DNA from: Gnetum montanum
Taxonomy: Eukaryota; Streptophyta; Gnetopsida; Gnetales; Gnetaceae
Direction: 5' to 3'
Assembly: GCA_015680685.1 (NCBI GenBank)
Contig: MNCI01008618.1
Span: 69,815 to 122,497 of the forward strand
DNA length: 52,683 nt
Part shown: one piece after another, positions 20,081-31,104 of the stretch
Layout: each line of letters begins with the position of its first letter
How positions within the stretch are numbered: position 1 is the stretch's first letter
Made by a program: the position numbers and the translations under genes
The notes under the pieces: generated by a model
The model's input: the letters and a program-made list of their open reading frames with translations, nothing else
Database searches by the model: none
Told to the model about the DNA's origin: nothing

Positions 20081-21076
20081 TGATGAGTCGCAAGGTACCC
20101 CTACACTCAACCATATGAAATGAGCGTAGCACATGCGATCCGGTCGAACTCCATAGACTAAATGCCTACACGCCCCATGGAACACTTGGGGTTAATCATT
20201 CATTATCTTCCAAAACTTACTTGTAGTTTTCACGGTGTATGATTAAGTAAGTCCGAGGTATATGATTTTTATAGTCTTTTCTGGTTTTTCTCCTATGCTA
20301 TCAAGGTGAAGGGTTGAGAAAGCTAACGAACTCTAACTAAGGACTAAGTCTAAATTAACTAGCATCAGCATCCGTTCCCACTTACCGTACACACCCTGAA
20401 CTATGCAACTGTGGCTACCAAACACTAATCGTTACTGGGATCACCACACGTAACGCACGTGCTCGAAGTGGTCATACTGAGGCACTTAACTAGCCTAAAC
20501 GTGATGAGCAACTGATTCCTTGACTAGCCGTACACATCTGTAGATGCTCGTAATCAAGTCATACTCATTCCGTGTTCTAGGAGTTGAGGGTGAGAGAGAC
20601 TAATCCTGATGAGCAGTCGATTCCTTGATTAGCCGTACACATTCGTCAATGCTCGTAATCAAGTCATACTCATGTCACGCTAATGCAGTTAATAAATAAC
20701 AGGTAATAAATAACAGGTAATAAATAACAGGTAATAAAATCCTATTGTATGCACTGCAAGGTTTATCCACAAAGCTCGTCTTTATTGCTATACACACCTT
20801 GCGTTCAGGTACAAAGCTGCTCGAATAAAGATCCATTCACTTGGGGACTCCTACTGCGGGCACATAGAAAATATTCTATCTCTGAAGTGATCAAACTACC
20901 AGAGTTTCCCTACTTTAAGCCTAGGATGGGAAATAAGGGGAGTGCTGCCTCTTACTTATAGATTTGGTGGCGGACCGCAATATCGCGTACGCGACATCGT
21001 AGGGGACAATGTGATATCACGTACACGATATCACATGGGATGCGATATCGTGGCTTGTGCATATCTCGTCTCATCA
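20081..21076 (-). mobile_element. Solo LTR F with perfect 5-bp TSD
   Basis: 996 bp on the minus strand, flanked by GCTTT at 20076-20080 and 21077-21081. It starts (sense) TGATGAGACGAGATATGC and has a GATATC-class U3 with clean palindromes (CGATATCGCGTACGCGACATCG region at 20977-21050). The region read as an open frame at 20749 is LTR. No internal sequence is present, so it is a solo LTR from recombination. Confidence 0.88.
20504..20735. repeat. Tandem repeats inside solo LTR F
   Basis: A segment of about 105 bp is duplicated (GATTCCTTGACTAGCCGTACAC at 20513 against GATTCCTTGATTAGCCGTACAC at 20620). A 14-bp unit AATAAATAACAGGT then follows three times from 20691. This explains why F is longer than the other LTRs. 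Confidence 0.8.
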
Positions 21077-21081
21077 GCTTT

Positions 21082-22649
21082 GAAGCACCTTGTCTTGTCA
21101 ATGATTACACTTGGCTAGGTTGTGATTGTGATGATGAATTTTGATAATAGTGTTAGTGAGAAGGTTGAAAAATATGGTGGAATAGATAAGCAGTCCATTA
21201 AATTTGAAAAAGTTCAAATGCAAGGAAATGCTTGAAGAGTGTTTAAGAATCCACAATAGTAACTATAAAAGATTTCATTGAAAAATTTTGTGAAGATGCA
21301 AACAATTGGATGTCATTGGTGAGGTAAATAAAAGGATTTGATTGTAAGAGTATCTAAGGATAAAGAACTTAACTAACCCAACCAAAAGATATGCAAGTGG
21401 ATCCTTCCCAAAGCAAGCATAGGCCTTTTATTTTCCTTGCATAACTTCAAACCGAGTCTGTGGGTCCTATGGATGATTACTAGTTATGGAAGGTTAAGTA
21501 CAAAAACCTGGAAAAAACTACCTAAGAATCTTGACATATCAAACTAGGACATCGAATAAGAACATGAAACCGAAAGTGAGGCGAGACATGGAAAGCATAG
21601 ATGGATGAGAGAGAGAGAGAGTGGAATGGAGTTCTTGATTAAGGTTACATGATGTCCCTTGTGAATTTTATGGTTAAATGACTTGATAAGATCCATCCTT
21701 AGTCTAGAATAAAACCAACCACATTTAATGACTTTGCATCACCATTCTAAGACTAGTCCATCCTCCTAAGACACAGGAGTGCTTCCACAGAACAATCACC
21801 ATTCCTTATTAGAGAAGAAAACAAAAGTAGGAAGTGAGAAAGGGCCTTAGTTAGAGGGAACCTTCAGGCATGGGTAACATGTCTTTTTAGTTTCATAACT
21901 AGTGCTTATAGCCTATTTATTTTGTCTAAGGTATGTGCTTTGAATTCCCATTATTTTTTCTGAAATGGAAACCACACTATACAAAGACTTATTCGTTTAT
22001 TATGTCTAAGGGGTGTGCTTTGAATTTCCATCATTTTTTTATAAGAAAAACCCCATGCAAAGACTTATTCAACTTCCTTTTATTGGTCGACACGAAATGG
22101 TAAGAAATCCATGAAAACACACATGCAGCCAAGTAAGCAAAAAGGCACAAAGAATACCAAATTCCCTTGAAATCATACCCTATTCAAACTTTTGAATCCT
22201 TTCTAAATCTAAAAACTACCAAAGTCACAAATTTGTTATAGCTTTTTCAATTCAAAAGGGATTACATATTTCTAGAACAAGAAAAACTATAGAGTTTGTG
22301 GATGGATGAATGTTGTGGGCTCACTGCCTATTTCATGAAAAAGGAACCATGTCCTAATTATCCATAACAAAATTCAAAGCAAAAATCTAGACACCAACAA
22401 TCAAATAACTAAATAGTACATACCACCATCATGCAATGAATTACCATTGTGCCTAGCACTTATTAACAATAGTTAGAAAATCATGCCAAAATAAAAGAAA
22501 ATATAAAAGAAAGTGTAAAATATTTAAGAAATAGAAAATGTACTAATGATGTTGTAAAACAAAAGTTAGAAAAGATCAATAACATGAAAACAAGAAGATG
22601 TAAAACAAAGAATGTGTAAAATAAAAAATTGTAAAACAAAAAGGGTGAA
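21082..22649 (-). other. Post-integrase spacer of element E
   Basis: No gene. From about 21640 it is collinear with 50480-51420 of element D (for instance CCATCCTTAGTCTAGA and the T-rich sense tract at 22480-22640). The part 21082-21640 has no clear counterpart here. A (GA)n tract lies near 21608. Confidence 0.6.
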
Positions 22650-23960
22650 AAATTGAGAAGCTGCTTATATAATTAGCATGGATGGCCATCTCCCCCATGA
22701 CTAAGTTGAAAGGAGGAAATCCAAAATATTGAGCATGGCTGTCCATCTAATGAGGTGTGTGTTGTATTAGTTGGCTTAGGCTCATGGAAAGGTTTGACTT
22801 GTTATATGTTAATTAGCTATTTCTTGTTTGGGCTCTTAGGTTTGTAGATCATCATGGCCCCAGAAGAAAAAGTTTCATAACTTATATAAGGTCCTTCCCA
22901 TAATGTTTGAAACTTAGTTCATTAAGATACATGTGTGGGATTTTAGTAGAGAACCTTATCTCCTAGTTGAAATTTGACTCTCCTAATTTTAAGGTCATGA
23001 CACTTTTGTTGAATGCCTTGTACAACTTGTTAGATGATAGGACCACTAATTGATTTTTGTCTAGCAAGTTGAGATTCATTAATATTTCTTTTTATGCTAA
23101 ACTTAAGTCAAGATCGAGGTCACATGCTGTTGAAAGTGTACAGAGCTTAGATTGAATAGGAAGTGTTGGTATTTTTCTATACACAAGTTCATAGATAGAG
23201 TAACCTATAGGAAGTTTCCATGTTGAGCAGTAGGTCAAAAGGGTATCATTGGTTTTGTTCTCTAGTCTTTTCTAAATTTGCTAATAGTTCTTGTTAGAAT
23301 CCTTGTGATTTCCCTATTGGTAACTTCAGCTTGACCATTGGCTTGGGGTGGTATGGTCTTGTGAGTTTATGTTCAACCCCCAGGCATTGCATGAGCTTCC
23401 AAAAGGTAGTGCCTATAAAGTGAGTTCCATTGTTAGAAATCAATGCATGTGGCATACCAAACCTATTTACAACATTTTTTTGTACAAACTAAGTAGTAGT
23501 AGAAGATGTACAGTCAATGATGGCTTCTTCTTTTGCCCATTTCGTACAATAGTCAATAGCAACTATGATGTATGCCTTTCCATTTAACATAGGCATGATA
23601 GGACCCATGAAATTAATGCCCCATATGTTGAAGGGTTCTAGTGGTTAAATCCATTGTTAAAGTTCCTCCATTCAAGTAGTCATTCCACCATCTCGTTGGC
23701 AGTGTTTACAAGAGTGGACATATTGATAAGCATCCCTAAAAATTATTGGCCAATAGTATCTTGCCGTCAGGATTTTAATGGTTGCACATCTCCTAGCATA
23801 GTGGCCCCCACAAGGACCGTCATAAGCATCTTGGAAAATGTGTAATTGATCAACATCAAGGACACACCAATGAACCAGGCCATCAGCACACACCTTGTAG
23901 AGGTGTCCGTTGATCTCCATGAAGTGTTTTACTTGGTGAAGAAACTATTTCTTCTAGTGG
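22650..23960 (-). pseudogene. Integrase of element E, degenerate
   Basis: Minus strand, reading leftward. The HHCC zinc domain is near 23900-23680 (GHYARRCATIKIL, YYWPIIFRDAYQYV, SCKHCQRDG), characteristic of Athila/Tat integrases. The catalytic core follows (WGINFMGPI, DYCTKW, ALISNNGTHF, RPYHP). The first and second catalytic Asp are both read as Asn (GIN, SNNG where GID, SDGG are usual), and several stops occur, so it is inactive. A C-terminal GPY-type region follows to about 22650. Transfer of element cDNA into the chromosome would be its normal job. Confidence 0.82.
22691..22705 (-). other. Internal PPT-like tract at the integrase 3' end (element E)
   Basis: Sense CTTAGTCATGGGGGA, the same 13-14 bases as the 3' PPT of element A (CTTAGTCATGGGGGTA). 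It could act as a central polypurine tract or be an ancient copy of the 3' PPT. Confidence 0.5.
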
Positions 23961-24099
23961 TCCAACCCTTGTGGCATCTCTTGGGTGAGAAGATAAGTGA
24001 GAATGTCATCTTACTAATTAGGATTGTTGGGAAATTATTCAATTATAGCCCTAGAAAAGAGGAGTTCATTGGGAAGCATNAATCGTAACTAAGACAAGT

Positions 24100-25500
24100 G
24101 ATCAGTGACCATATTCTCAGTGTCCTTTTGATCTACCATCATAAGATCAAATTCCTATAAGATCATCATTCACCATTTGACACAGGGGCTCACTATTGGC
24201 TTGTTCATTAGGAAGCAGATGGCACTGTGATCTGTGTGCATGAACACTTTGTATCCAAGAACATAATATCTAAACCTTTTTTAGAGCAAACACCACTACT
24301 ATTAGTACTTTTTCTGTAGTGGTGTAGTTCAATTATGCATCCACAATGCTTCAGCTAGTGTAGTGGATGTAATATGGACATTTCTTGTCATCCATCTATG
24401 TAAGCACAGCTCCCAAGACATAATTTGATGCATCCATCATAACATGAAATGGTTTGGACTAGTCAAGTGCTTGTATGATTGGATTTTTTACAAGTTTCTC
24501 TTTTAGCTGTTGGAATGCTTGTTCACATTCTGTGGTTCAAAAAAATGGAGCATCTTTCTTTGTTAGCTCTACCAATGATTTTGCAATCTTCGAGAAATTC
24601 TCTATGAATCATTGGTAGTAGTTAGCATGTCCAAGGAATGACCGAACAACTTTGACAATTTCTAGTTGATAAGTTATTCATTGGATGACCCTTATTTTTT
24701 TAAGGTCAACTTCAATTCCTACCTGTGATATTCTATGCCCCTACACAATGCTCTCTTGGACCATTAGATGAATTTTTTGCCAATTGAGCTACAAGTTTGC
24801 TTTAACAAATTATTTTAACACTTGCTCAAGGCAGCAATCCAATGCTTGCTCAAATGTAGCTCCATAGGTGGAGAAGTCATCCATGAAGACTTCCACACCA
24901 CTACCAATTTACCATTGAAAAATGCTTAGGACCAAGCATTGGAATGTAGTAGGGACATTACATAGACCAAAAGGCATTTTGTGATATGTAAAAGTCCCCT
25001 AGGGACTTGTGAATGTTGTGTTGGCTTGGTCCTCTAACATGATTTAAATTTGGTTATAGCCACTATAATCATTCAAAAAATTGTACTGGCTATGCCCAAA
25101 TATTGTGTCTAATACCTGATCAAAAAATAGAAACAGAAAGTGGTCCTTGAATGTTGCCACATTTAGCAGCTAAAAATTGATGCAGACCTACCACTTGCCA
25201 CCTTTCTTGGGCACAATAACAAGTGGACTAACACACTCACTATCTGCAATGGGATAAATAAACCCTACCTTGAGGAGTTGTTCAATTTTCTCCTTGATGA
25301 TATACCTCAATTTGTGTTTCAATTTCCTTTGTGGATGTCTCTTTGGCTTCATGGCCAGATTAGTGTAGATACGATGCTCGCATATCCTAGGATCAATCCT
25401 TGTGAGTTTAGGATATGACTAGGCAAAGGCTGTTGACCATTTTTCAACCATGTTTAACAACATATTTTTCTAATCTAGAGCAAGATTGGCATTTATTATG
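24100..25500 (-). pseudogene. Reverse transcriptase and RNase H of element E
   Basis: Minus strand. RT motifs: MPFGLCNVPTTFQ (near 24985), then VEVFMDDFSTYG (near 24880), where FMDD is the catalytic Y/FXDD box usual in Athila-type elements. The thumb holds FLGHANYY. RNase H: PFHVMMDASNYVLGAVL (near 24440) with its Asp, and NYTTTEKVLIVVVFALKK (near 24310) with its Glu. Several stops and a single N at 24080 just beyond. The normal role is copying the element RNA primed by tRNA-Asp. Confidence 0.85.
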
Positions 25501-25599
25501 ATTGGCTTTCCATTTTTTAAGAATACATATTTCATGTTGACCAATAGAATTTTAGTTCAAGGGGCTCTTGCTTCAAGTTTTCAAGAATTTCCAACTCTT

Positions 25600-26310
25600 C
25601 CTAGTAGGTATCATCATTTGCATCATTAGAGAGTTGGTGATGAACTTGCTCCAATTTATCCATGCCTATGACATATGCACATGTCAAGCTCTTAGTTGGT
25701 TCCATGCAAAGTCCACTACTCTCAGAATTGGCAGTTAGCCAATGGGTGCCCTCTTGTTTTGTGACTACTACATACATACACCTTTGAATTTCTGCTTCTA
25801 GTGCACATTGCTTGCATGTAGAGATAGATGCTTGTTTCACTACATAGAGTTTCTACACATAATTGCACCCTGTATTACTATACATAATACATGGAACTCG
25901 CTTCTTCTCAATTTTTTTGAATGAATTTTCTTTGGATATTTCTAGGGAAAGATCTTTGATGCCCATTCTTGCATCAATGGTGCTTAGCCATGCCCTTCCC
26001 ATGATTATTGGGAAGTCCCCTTTATAGTTCTCCACCTTGATCACTAGGAAATCAATAGGATAAGACCACTCACAGACAATGGTTACAATGTCTTCTACCA
26101 ATCCTAATGGAATAGTGATGAACTAGTCTATCAATTCTAATTTGATATTACTCTTCTTTAAAGGAGGTAAGCTCTATGTAGTATACATCTCATGAGAGAT
26201 CAGGTTGACACTGGAACCAGAATCGAGAAGAGCTTTGCATGATCCATTCCCAGCAATCTACAAATAAATAAGAGGACTTCTAGGATTTTCTAACTTCTTG
26301 GGAAAGTTTC
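25600..26310 (-). pseudogene. Aspartic protease of element E
   Basis: Minus strand. GSCKALLDSGSSVNLISHEMY (in two parts; active-site DSG at about 26215) is followed by LKKSNIKLELID, then the 26101-25853 frame with WSYPIDFLVI and FPIIMGRAWLSTIDA. Unlike element A, the DSG triad is intact. Stops are present between blocks. The region upstream (gag side) is lost at the insertion of element H (26379). Confidence 0.82.
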
Positions 26311-26378
26311 CATCATGGATCTAATCAGATACGACATGAGTAAGCATCACAGTATGGATCTTGGGTGATGTTTGAAGG

Positions 26379-27256
26379 TGATTAGTCATGAATTGTTGGC
26401 TGCGATCTTGCACTCATGATATCGCATATGCAATATCACGTATGGGATATCGTAGCCTAGACGCGATATCACATACGGGATATCATAGCCTGTCTCCTCA
26501 TCTATAAATAAGAGGTAGGCAGATTTGGTAGGAGTCTTTTTGGGAAGTTTTTTGAGTAGTTTTTTGGAGTTTTTAAGTTTTTAATTTTTAATAGTTTTCC
26601 TCTCAACCCTTTTCTCCCAGTTCATGCCTGTAGTGTGATGATTGTAATTGTATGGCATCCTTATTCGAGTGTGACATACTTGAACATGCACATGACCGAT
26701 AATAAAAATTGAGATGACTTCATCATTGCAGCATCCACTTAGCTTAATTAATTATTTATTTAATTTTCATTGTTATTTACTACTTTCTTAGTTAATATCT
26801 CTTTACCCTTATCTCCTAGTAACGTGGAATGAGTACGACTTAATCATAAGCATTTAAGTGTGACTACTTAGTAACCCAGTAGCGTACCTAGACCATGCAT
26901 TGGTAATCCTAGTGGTAGTCATGCATGAGATCCAAGATGTGTACGGATGATTAAGGAACGGATGCTTATTGCACTTACGCTAGTTTAGATTCTCTCTCAT
27001 ACTCTCTCTCCTAGTTTAGTTGATATTATTTACCATCACACCCAGGAGTAGCATTAATTAGGAACACATCATTCACTTCACTCTGGACTAAACCATACGT
27101 GACAACTGATACTAGTCTAGGTGGGAAGATAGTGAACTGTGATCTACAAGTAACCGTCTAGATACCACAACCAGTCTATCTATAGAGTTCGACCAGATCA
27201 TGCATAAAACACTCGCATTCGTATGCTTGAGTGTAGGGGTACTTAGCCACTTATCA
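26379..27256 (+). mobile_element. 5' LTR of element H
   Basis: 878 bp, from TGATTAGTCATG to CCACTTATCA. U3 has several imperfect GATATC palindromes (26418-26486) and a TATA box CTATAAATAAG at 26502. The R/U5 blocks are as in other copies. The left flank is GAAGG (26374-26378) inside element E. Confidence 0.82.
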
Positions 27257-27257
27257 T

Positions 27258-27277
27258 TGGTGCTATTTTTGAGATCA
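27258..27277 (+). other. Degenerate tRNA-Asp primer-binding site (element H)
   Basis: TGGTGCTATTTTTGAGATCA keeps the first bases and the GAGATC end of the tRNA-Asp complement, one base after the LTR. Confidence 0.55.
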
Positions 27278-27368
27278 TACAAGGTTGCTGTAAAGGAATT
27301 AACGATACATCTTTTAGGAAGAAATAATTACAAAAAGTCACATACAAATTCATACACAATTACACAAC

Positions 27369-29125
27369 CATGCCTCTCCTACAAGACTACGATAATGCCA
27401 CATCTAGTGAGGCAATTCATTGGAGAAGCAACGAATTATCTGACAATGAAGATCAAAGTACGCAATCAGAGGTGGGGGTTTCTTATAAACATAAACAAAG
27501 ATAGCATCATTCCAACACACAAAAGCATAACTTACTTGATGACAATGAACCCCTACTGGCCACTACAAGCCTAACACCAATACATGAGGCTGTTTGAATC
27601 TCCCGTAGGCATCATAAAGAAAGCCGCCTACCTAGGCTCGATTTAAACAACTTTCCCAATTTCTCAAGAGGCTATGAATTAGATCNNNNNNNNNNNNNNN
27701 NNNNNNNNNNNNNNNNNNNNNNNNNNNNNNNNNNNNNNNNNNNNNNNNNNNNNNNNNNNNNNNNNNNNNNNNNNNNNNNNNNNNNNNNNNNNNNNNNNNN
27801 NNNNNNNNNNNNNNNNNNNNNNNNNNNNNNNNNNNNNNNNNNNNNNNNNNNNNNNNNNNNNNNNNNNNNNNNNNNNNNNNNNNNNNNNNNNNNNNNNNNN
27901 NNNNNNNNNNNNNNNNNNNNNNNNNNNNNNNNNNNNNNNNNNNNNNNNNNNNNNNNNNNNNNNNNNNNNNNNNNNNNNNNNNNNNNNNNNNNNNNNNNNN
28001 NATCTCAAGGAGGAAGAACCATCTTTGCGAGTACAACAATCATTAGATGAAATCAAGGCAAAGATCAATAAGATGCTAGAATGGATGCATAAAAAGAATA
28101 GAGAATATATCAATATTCTTGAAGATAGAGTTTTGACAACCCGAGAAGAAGGAAAAAGTATCATTAGACAATTGGAAAGAAGGGATGAGGAAGATAAGAT
28201 CTCAACTGCCAATCATACATATGAATGTAACATTTTCCTGTACGATCACCCACCCAAAGGCCAATGCCAAATCTTATTACATTTATATGAGCATTGGGGA
28301 AGCACGTTACATCCAAAGTTCGTATAGAGATACTGTGTTCGATCACAGTGAAAACAATTCTAGTCATGGGGGAAGCCATCCCTAAACTGGAGACATCCTT
28401 CGTATCATCTGAATCCAAATGCTTATCTAGTCCAACATCCTATTTCCCCAACTGGGTCAACATACTCTACCTCACCGCATTATCTTTCTCCTCAATACTA
28501 TCAGCCCATGTCCTCAACACAACCACCACCTTTTGTACCTTACATTTCTCCTAATTTTCAACATTCTCATCCTTTCCCTCCTTCTACATCGCCACCAACT
28601 ATTCCTGAAGTTTCTGCACCACAGCCACAACCCACGAACGTTACTTGTGCTACTATTGCCAACAGCAGTGAGAGACCTCCCCAACATCAAAGGCGTCCCT
28701 TCTTTAGACATGACCGTAGGAAGGGACAACATAGTTTCAAGGCCACTGCATTCTCCAACTTAGCACAAGTCCAACACTGTGGTGCATCCTTCTCTTCGAA
28801 CCCAACACCTCGTGTCACTTCATCACGGCCACCAATTAACACTCCAACAACCATACGACCTAATGAATACAGCCATGGAGAACGGCATCCCGATCCTTAC
28901 ATAACATCTTACAGTCTCAAATATCATAGTGGGTTAACTCTTGACTCAGGAACCACATCTTATAAATTGCCCCACTATGCTTACTATAATTAGGTGTGTG
29001 AACCCCAATGGGGTAAGTATGACCAAGTTTCAATATTTCCAACATGCAAGGATCCTCATCTTTCATTTATTAATCCATACCATGCTCAACCGTTTAGTTA
29101 TGGGGGATATTCCCCATTCTAATAA
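27369..29125 (+). pseudogene. 5' ORF of element H, coiled-coil and proline-rich
   Basis: It stands where gag should be but lacks the Retrotrans_gag blocks of the gags at 193 and 44083. The ATG at 27369 starts an acidic, Ser-rich N-terminus (LSDNEDQSTQSE, LLDDNEPLLATT), then LDLNNFPNFSRGYELD before a 316-bp gap. After the gap come LDEIKAKINKMLEWM and LEDRVLTTREEGKSII, a probable coiled coil, then a long Pro/Gln/Ser/His-rich tail (28400-29125; PQPQPTNVT, HQRRPFFRHDRRKGQ) ending in tandem stops near 29122. Stops and a shift near 28330 break it. A gag-like or extra ORF, as some Tat/Ogre elements carry before gag, are both possible. Function unknown. Confidence 0.55.
27686..28001. other. Assembly gap (316 N)
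   Basis: Unresolved sequence inside the 5' ORF of element H. Frames drawn across it are not meaningful. Confidence 0.99.
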
Positions 29126-30508
29126 CAAGTAGGATTAATAAATATTTTATATTTTTCATTTCTCATTTTCTTTAATTTTACAATTTTTTGTTTTCCATTT
29201 TTTCATTTTTCAATTTCTTGTTTTATCTTTTTGTCTTTTTATCTTTTTATCTTTTTATAAGTAATCTCATCTACAAATAAAAACTCATGTGGCTCATTAG
29301 TTGAGGTGTGTTCTATGTTATCGAGTCTCAAGTAATCAATTATTTAGATAGTGAGCCCATTATGCTCACCCATTCATTCTACAAATAAGAGATTCTGGTT
29401 GAGGGTACAGTGATATTCTTGACATTCTTGAAACTTAAAATTAATTTTGTGTTCATTGTACCCAGAATGAAGAAGGATGGATCAAGAGGGAATGATTCGG
29501 GTGTGACATCAAGGAGATTTGCAAATTTCCTTTGGTGATGTCAGTAAGAGTTATCATGCAATGTGGTTGTACTAAGATCCTTGTAGATCTAATGCAAAAT
29601 GGGAGTAAGAGTAACCAAAAGGCACTCAAAAATCTAATGCTATTCTAGGGGGTCCCACTAGAAAGACATGCACCCATGCTTGAAGGTTGGCAGCTTCTCT
29701 GGATTTAGCAATTTAAAAAAAAAACAACAAGAAAGTGCCACAAAATAAACATCACTCCTCCCTTGAACAAAATGCCAAGTGATAGTACGCCTTGTTGTTA
29801 TGATACTCTCATAGTTGCTCATCATGGAATGAAACAATGCAATGTCACTAATAAGAGGAATGGACTTAGTCTTGATCTTGGAACGATGGGTTAATGACAC
29901 ATTAATCATGCTTTACATGCAAGATTCATTATGCCCTGTGTCAGTTATCTCATGTCCCAATCTCTACAATCCCTTCTATACCCCATCTCATCTCGCTGTT
30001 CATGTAATTGTAGCTCGTGTCTTGTGTAGCATAGAACTTCTACCTCATTCTAGTGATACTTGCATGTGTGTATTTTGTGGAACCAGTGTTGATTACATTC
30101 AACCCTTCTAGTGCCCACATACACTTTTAAGTGTGGTTACGCAAGGGCATTAATGGTTGGAACCTGCTTTGGGAAGGACCCACTTGTGTAATCTTTGTAA
30201 TTTGCACTCATAACACATCTTCCTCACACCATCTATTACCCTTAGCATATTTTCAATGATATTCTTTTCCTTATCACTATCCCTTCAATTCAAATGTTCT
30301 TACGAACCATCACATAGCCTTTTTCTTCCCCTTACCATTCAAGGTCCTTATTGATAAATTCCACACCATCATAATTGTCATGCCTTCAAAACTAGTTGAA
30401 TTACCCTAGAACCCTTTAACACTCATCCACATGTCCTTAGTTTACATTGTTACTTCAGAAAAATCTTTAAAAATTTGGTATATTTCATAGTGCCTTAACA
30501 TTGATAGG
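29126..30508 (+). other. Spacer of element H
   Basis: It starts with TTTAGTTATGGGGGAT (29093), a weak PPT-like motif, and a T-rich tract (29150-29275), the same order as after integrase in E and D. A further match is AAAGACATG.ACCCATGC.TGAAGGT at 29664. So H appears to have lost pol between its 5' ORF and this region. No gene is supported; frames at 29658 and 29842 are not conserved. Confidence 0.55.
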
Positions 30509-30570
30509 TTGTTATATCGCGTCTACGATATCACATATGTGATATCACATCCCACAAAACTATATATACA
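30509..30570 (+). promoter_or_regulatory. Putative internal promoter upstream of ORF X (element H)
   Basis: Palindromic ACGATATCACATATGTGATATCAC-type sequence (30524-30546) is followed by a TATA box CTATATATAC at 30560. The LTR of H has the same GATATC class with its TATA box at a similar spacing. Position relative to ORF X matches the internal TATA of element A (4498), whose repeat class differs. Confidence 0.55.
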
Positions 30571-30740
30571 TGACCCCGTGCGCTACTTACCATCATTTTC
30601 AACTGTTCATGCAAGGAAAGTCTTTCAAATTTCTCTCTATGACTTGTGATTGTGCATCCCTTGTTTTTATATCTATAACTCGCTCACTGCTTCTCCGATT
30701 TTCATCCCATTTGAACCTACTTGAACCTTGAGTGTTCAAC

Positions 30741-30757
30741 TCAGTCGTGGGGGATGA
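30741..30757 (+). other. PPT-like tract upstream of ORF X (element H)
   Basis: CTCAGTCGTGGGGGATG aligns with CTCAGTCATGGGGGGTG at 4659 in element A. It lies about 350 bp before the ORF X ATG. Confidence 0.45.
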
Positions 30758-30794
30758 GCACATGCCAAATAGCACATAATTTTCTTAAAAAAAA

Positions 30795-30889
30795 TTTCAT
30801 TGCCCAAAGGACATTATCAAGGGTAATTAGCTATAAAATTNTTTTCATTGCCCAAAGGACATTATCAAGGGTAATTAGCTATAAAATTA
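30795..30889. other. Duplication of about 46 bp around a single N (artefact)
   Basis: The bases ending at 30840 recur directly after N at 30841, the same unmerged-overlap pattern as at 2088. Confidence 0.8.
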
Positions 30890-31104
30890 AGGATAAGTGT
30901 GTCAAAAACAATTTCATCCCCTTAGTTATACTAGGAAATTAGATTTGGGAAACCACCTAAGCAAAGAGGACTCACTATTATAATCTTTTGGGGACATTTT
31001 AATTAATGTCACACGGAGATAAAACAATTCCATTAAGGAAAGCAGTAAGGTATAACCTAACTTTGGAAACAACCTTACTAACGATTAGCCCCGTGTGATT
31101 GTAG

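Noticed and set aside
20504-20735. CRISPR-like or regulatory array
   Set aside because: Plant LTR context, two diverged 105-bp units and a 14-bp satellite; no spacer structure.
20749-20961. 70-codon frame on the plus strand
   Set aside because: Lies wholly inside solo LTR F on the opposite strand and is not conserved in other LTRs.
27200-27574. 124-codon frame
   Set aside because: Runs from the LTR end through the PBS in a frame not matching the element's own ORF.
27632-28212. Long minus-strand open frames across the first N gap
   Set aside because: Most of each frame is N; ends do not agree with the plus-strand ORF that flanks the gap.
28508-28993. Proline-rich extensin-like host gene
   Set aside because: It is the C-terminal tail of the 5' ORF of element H, between its LTR/PBS and the element's spacer; no signal peptide or SPPPP repeats.
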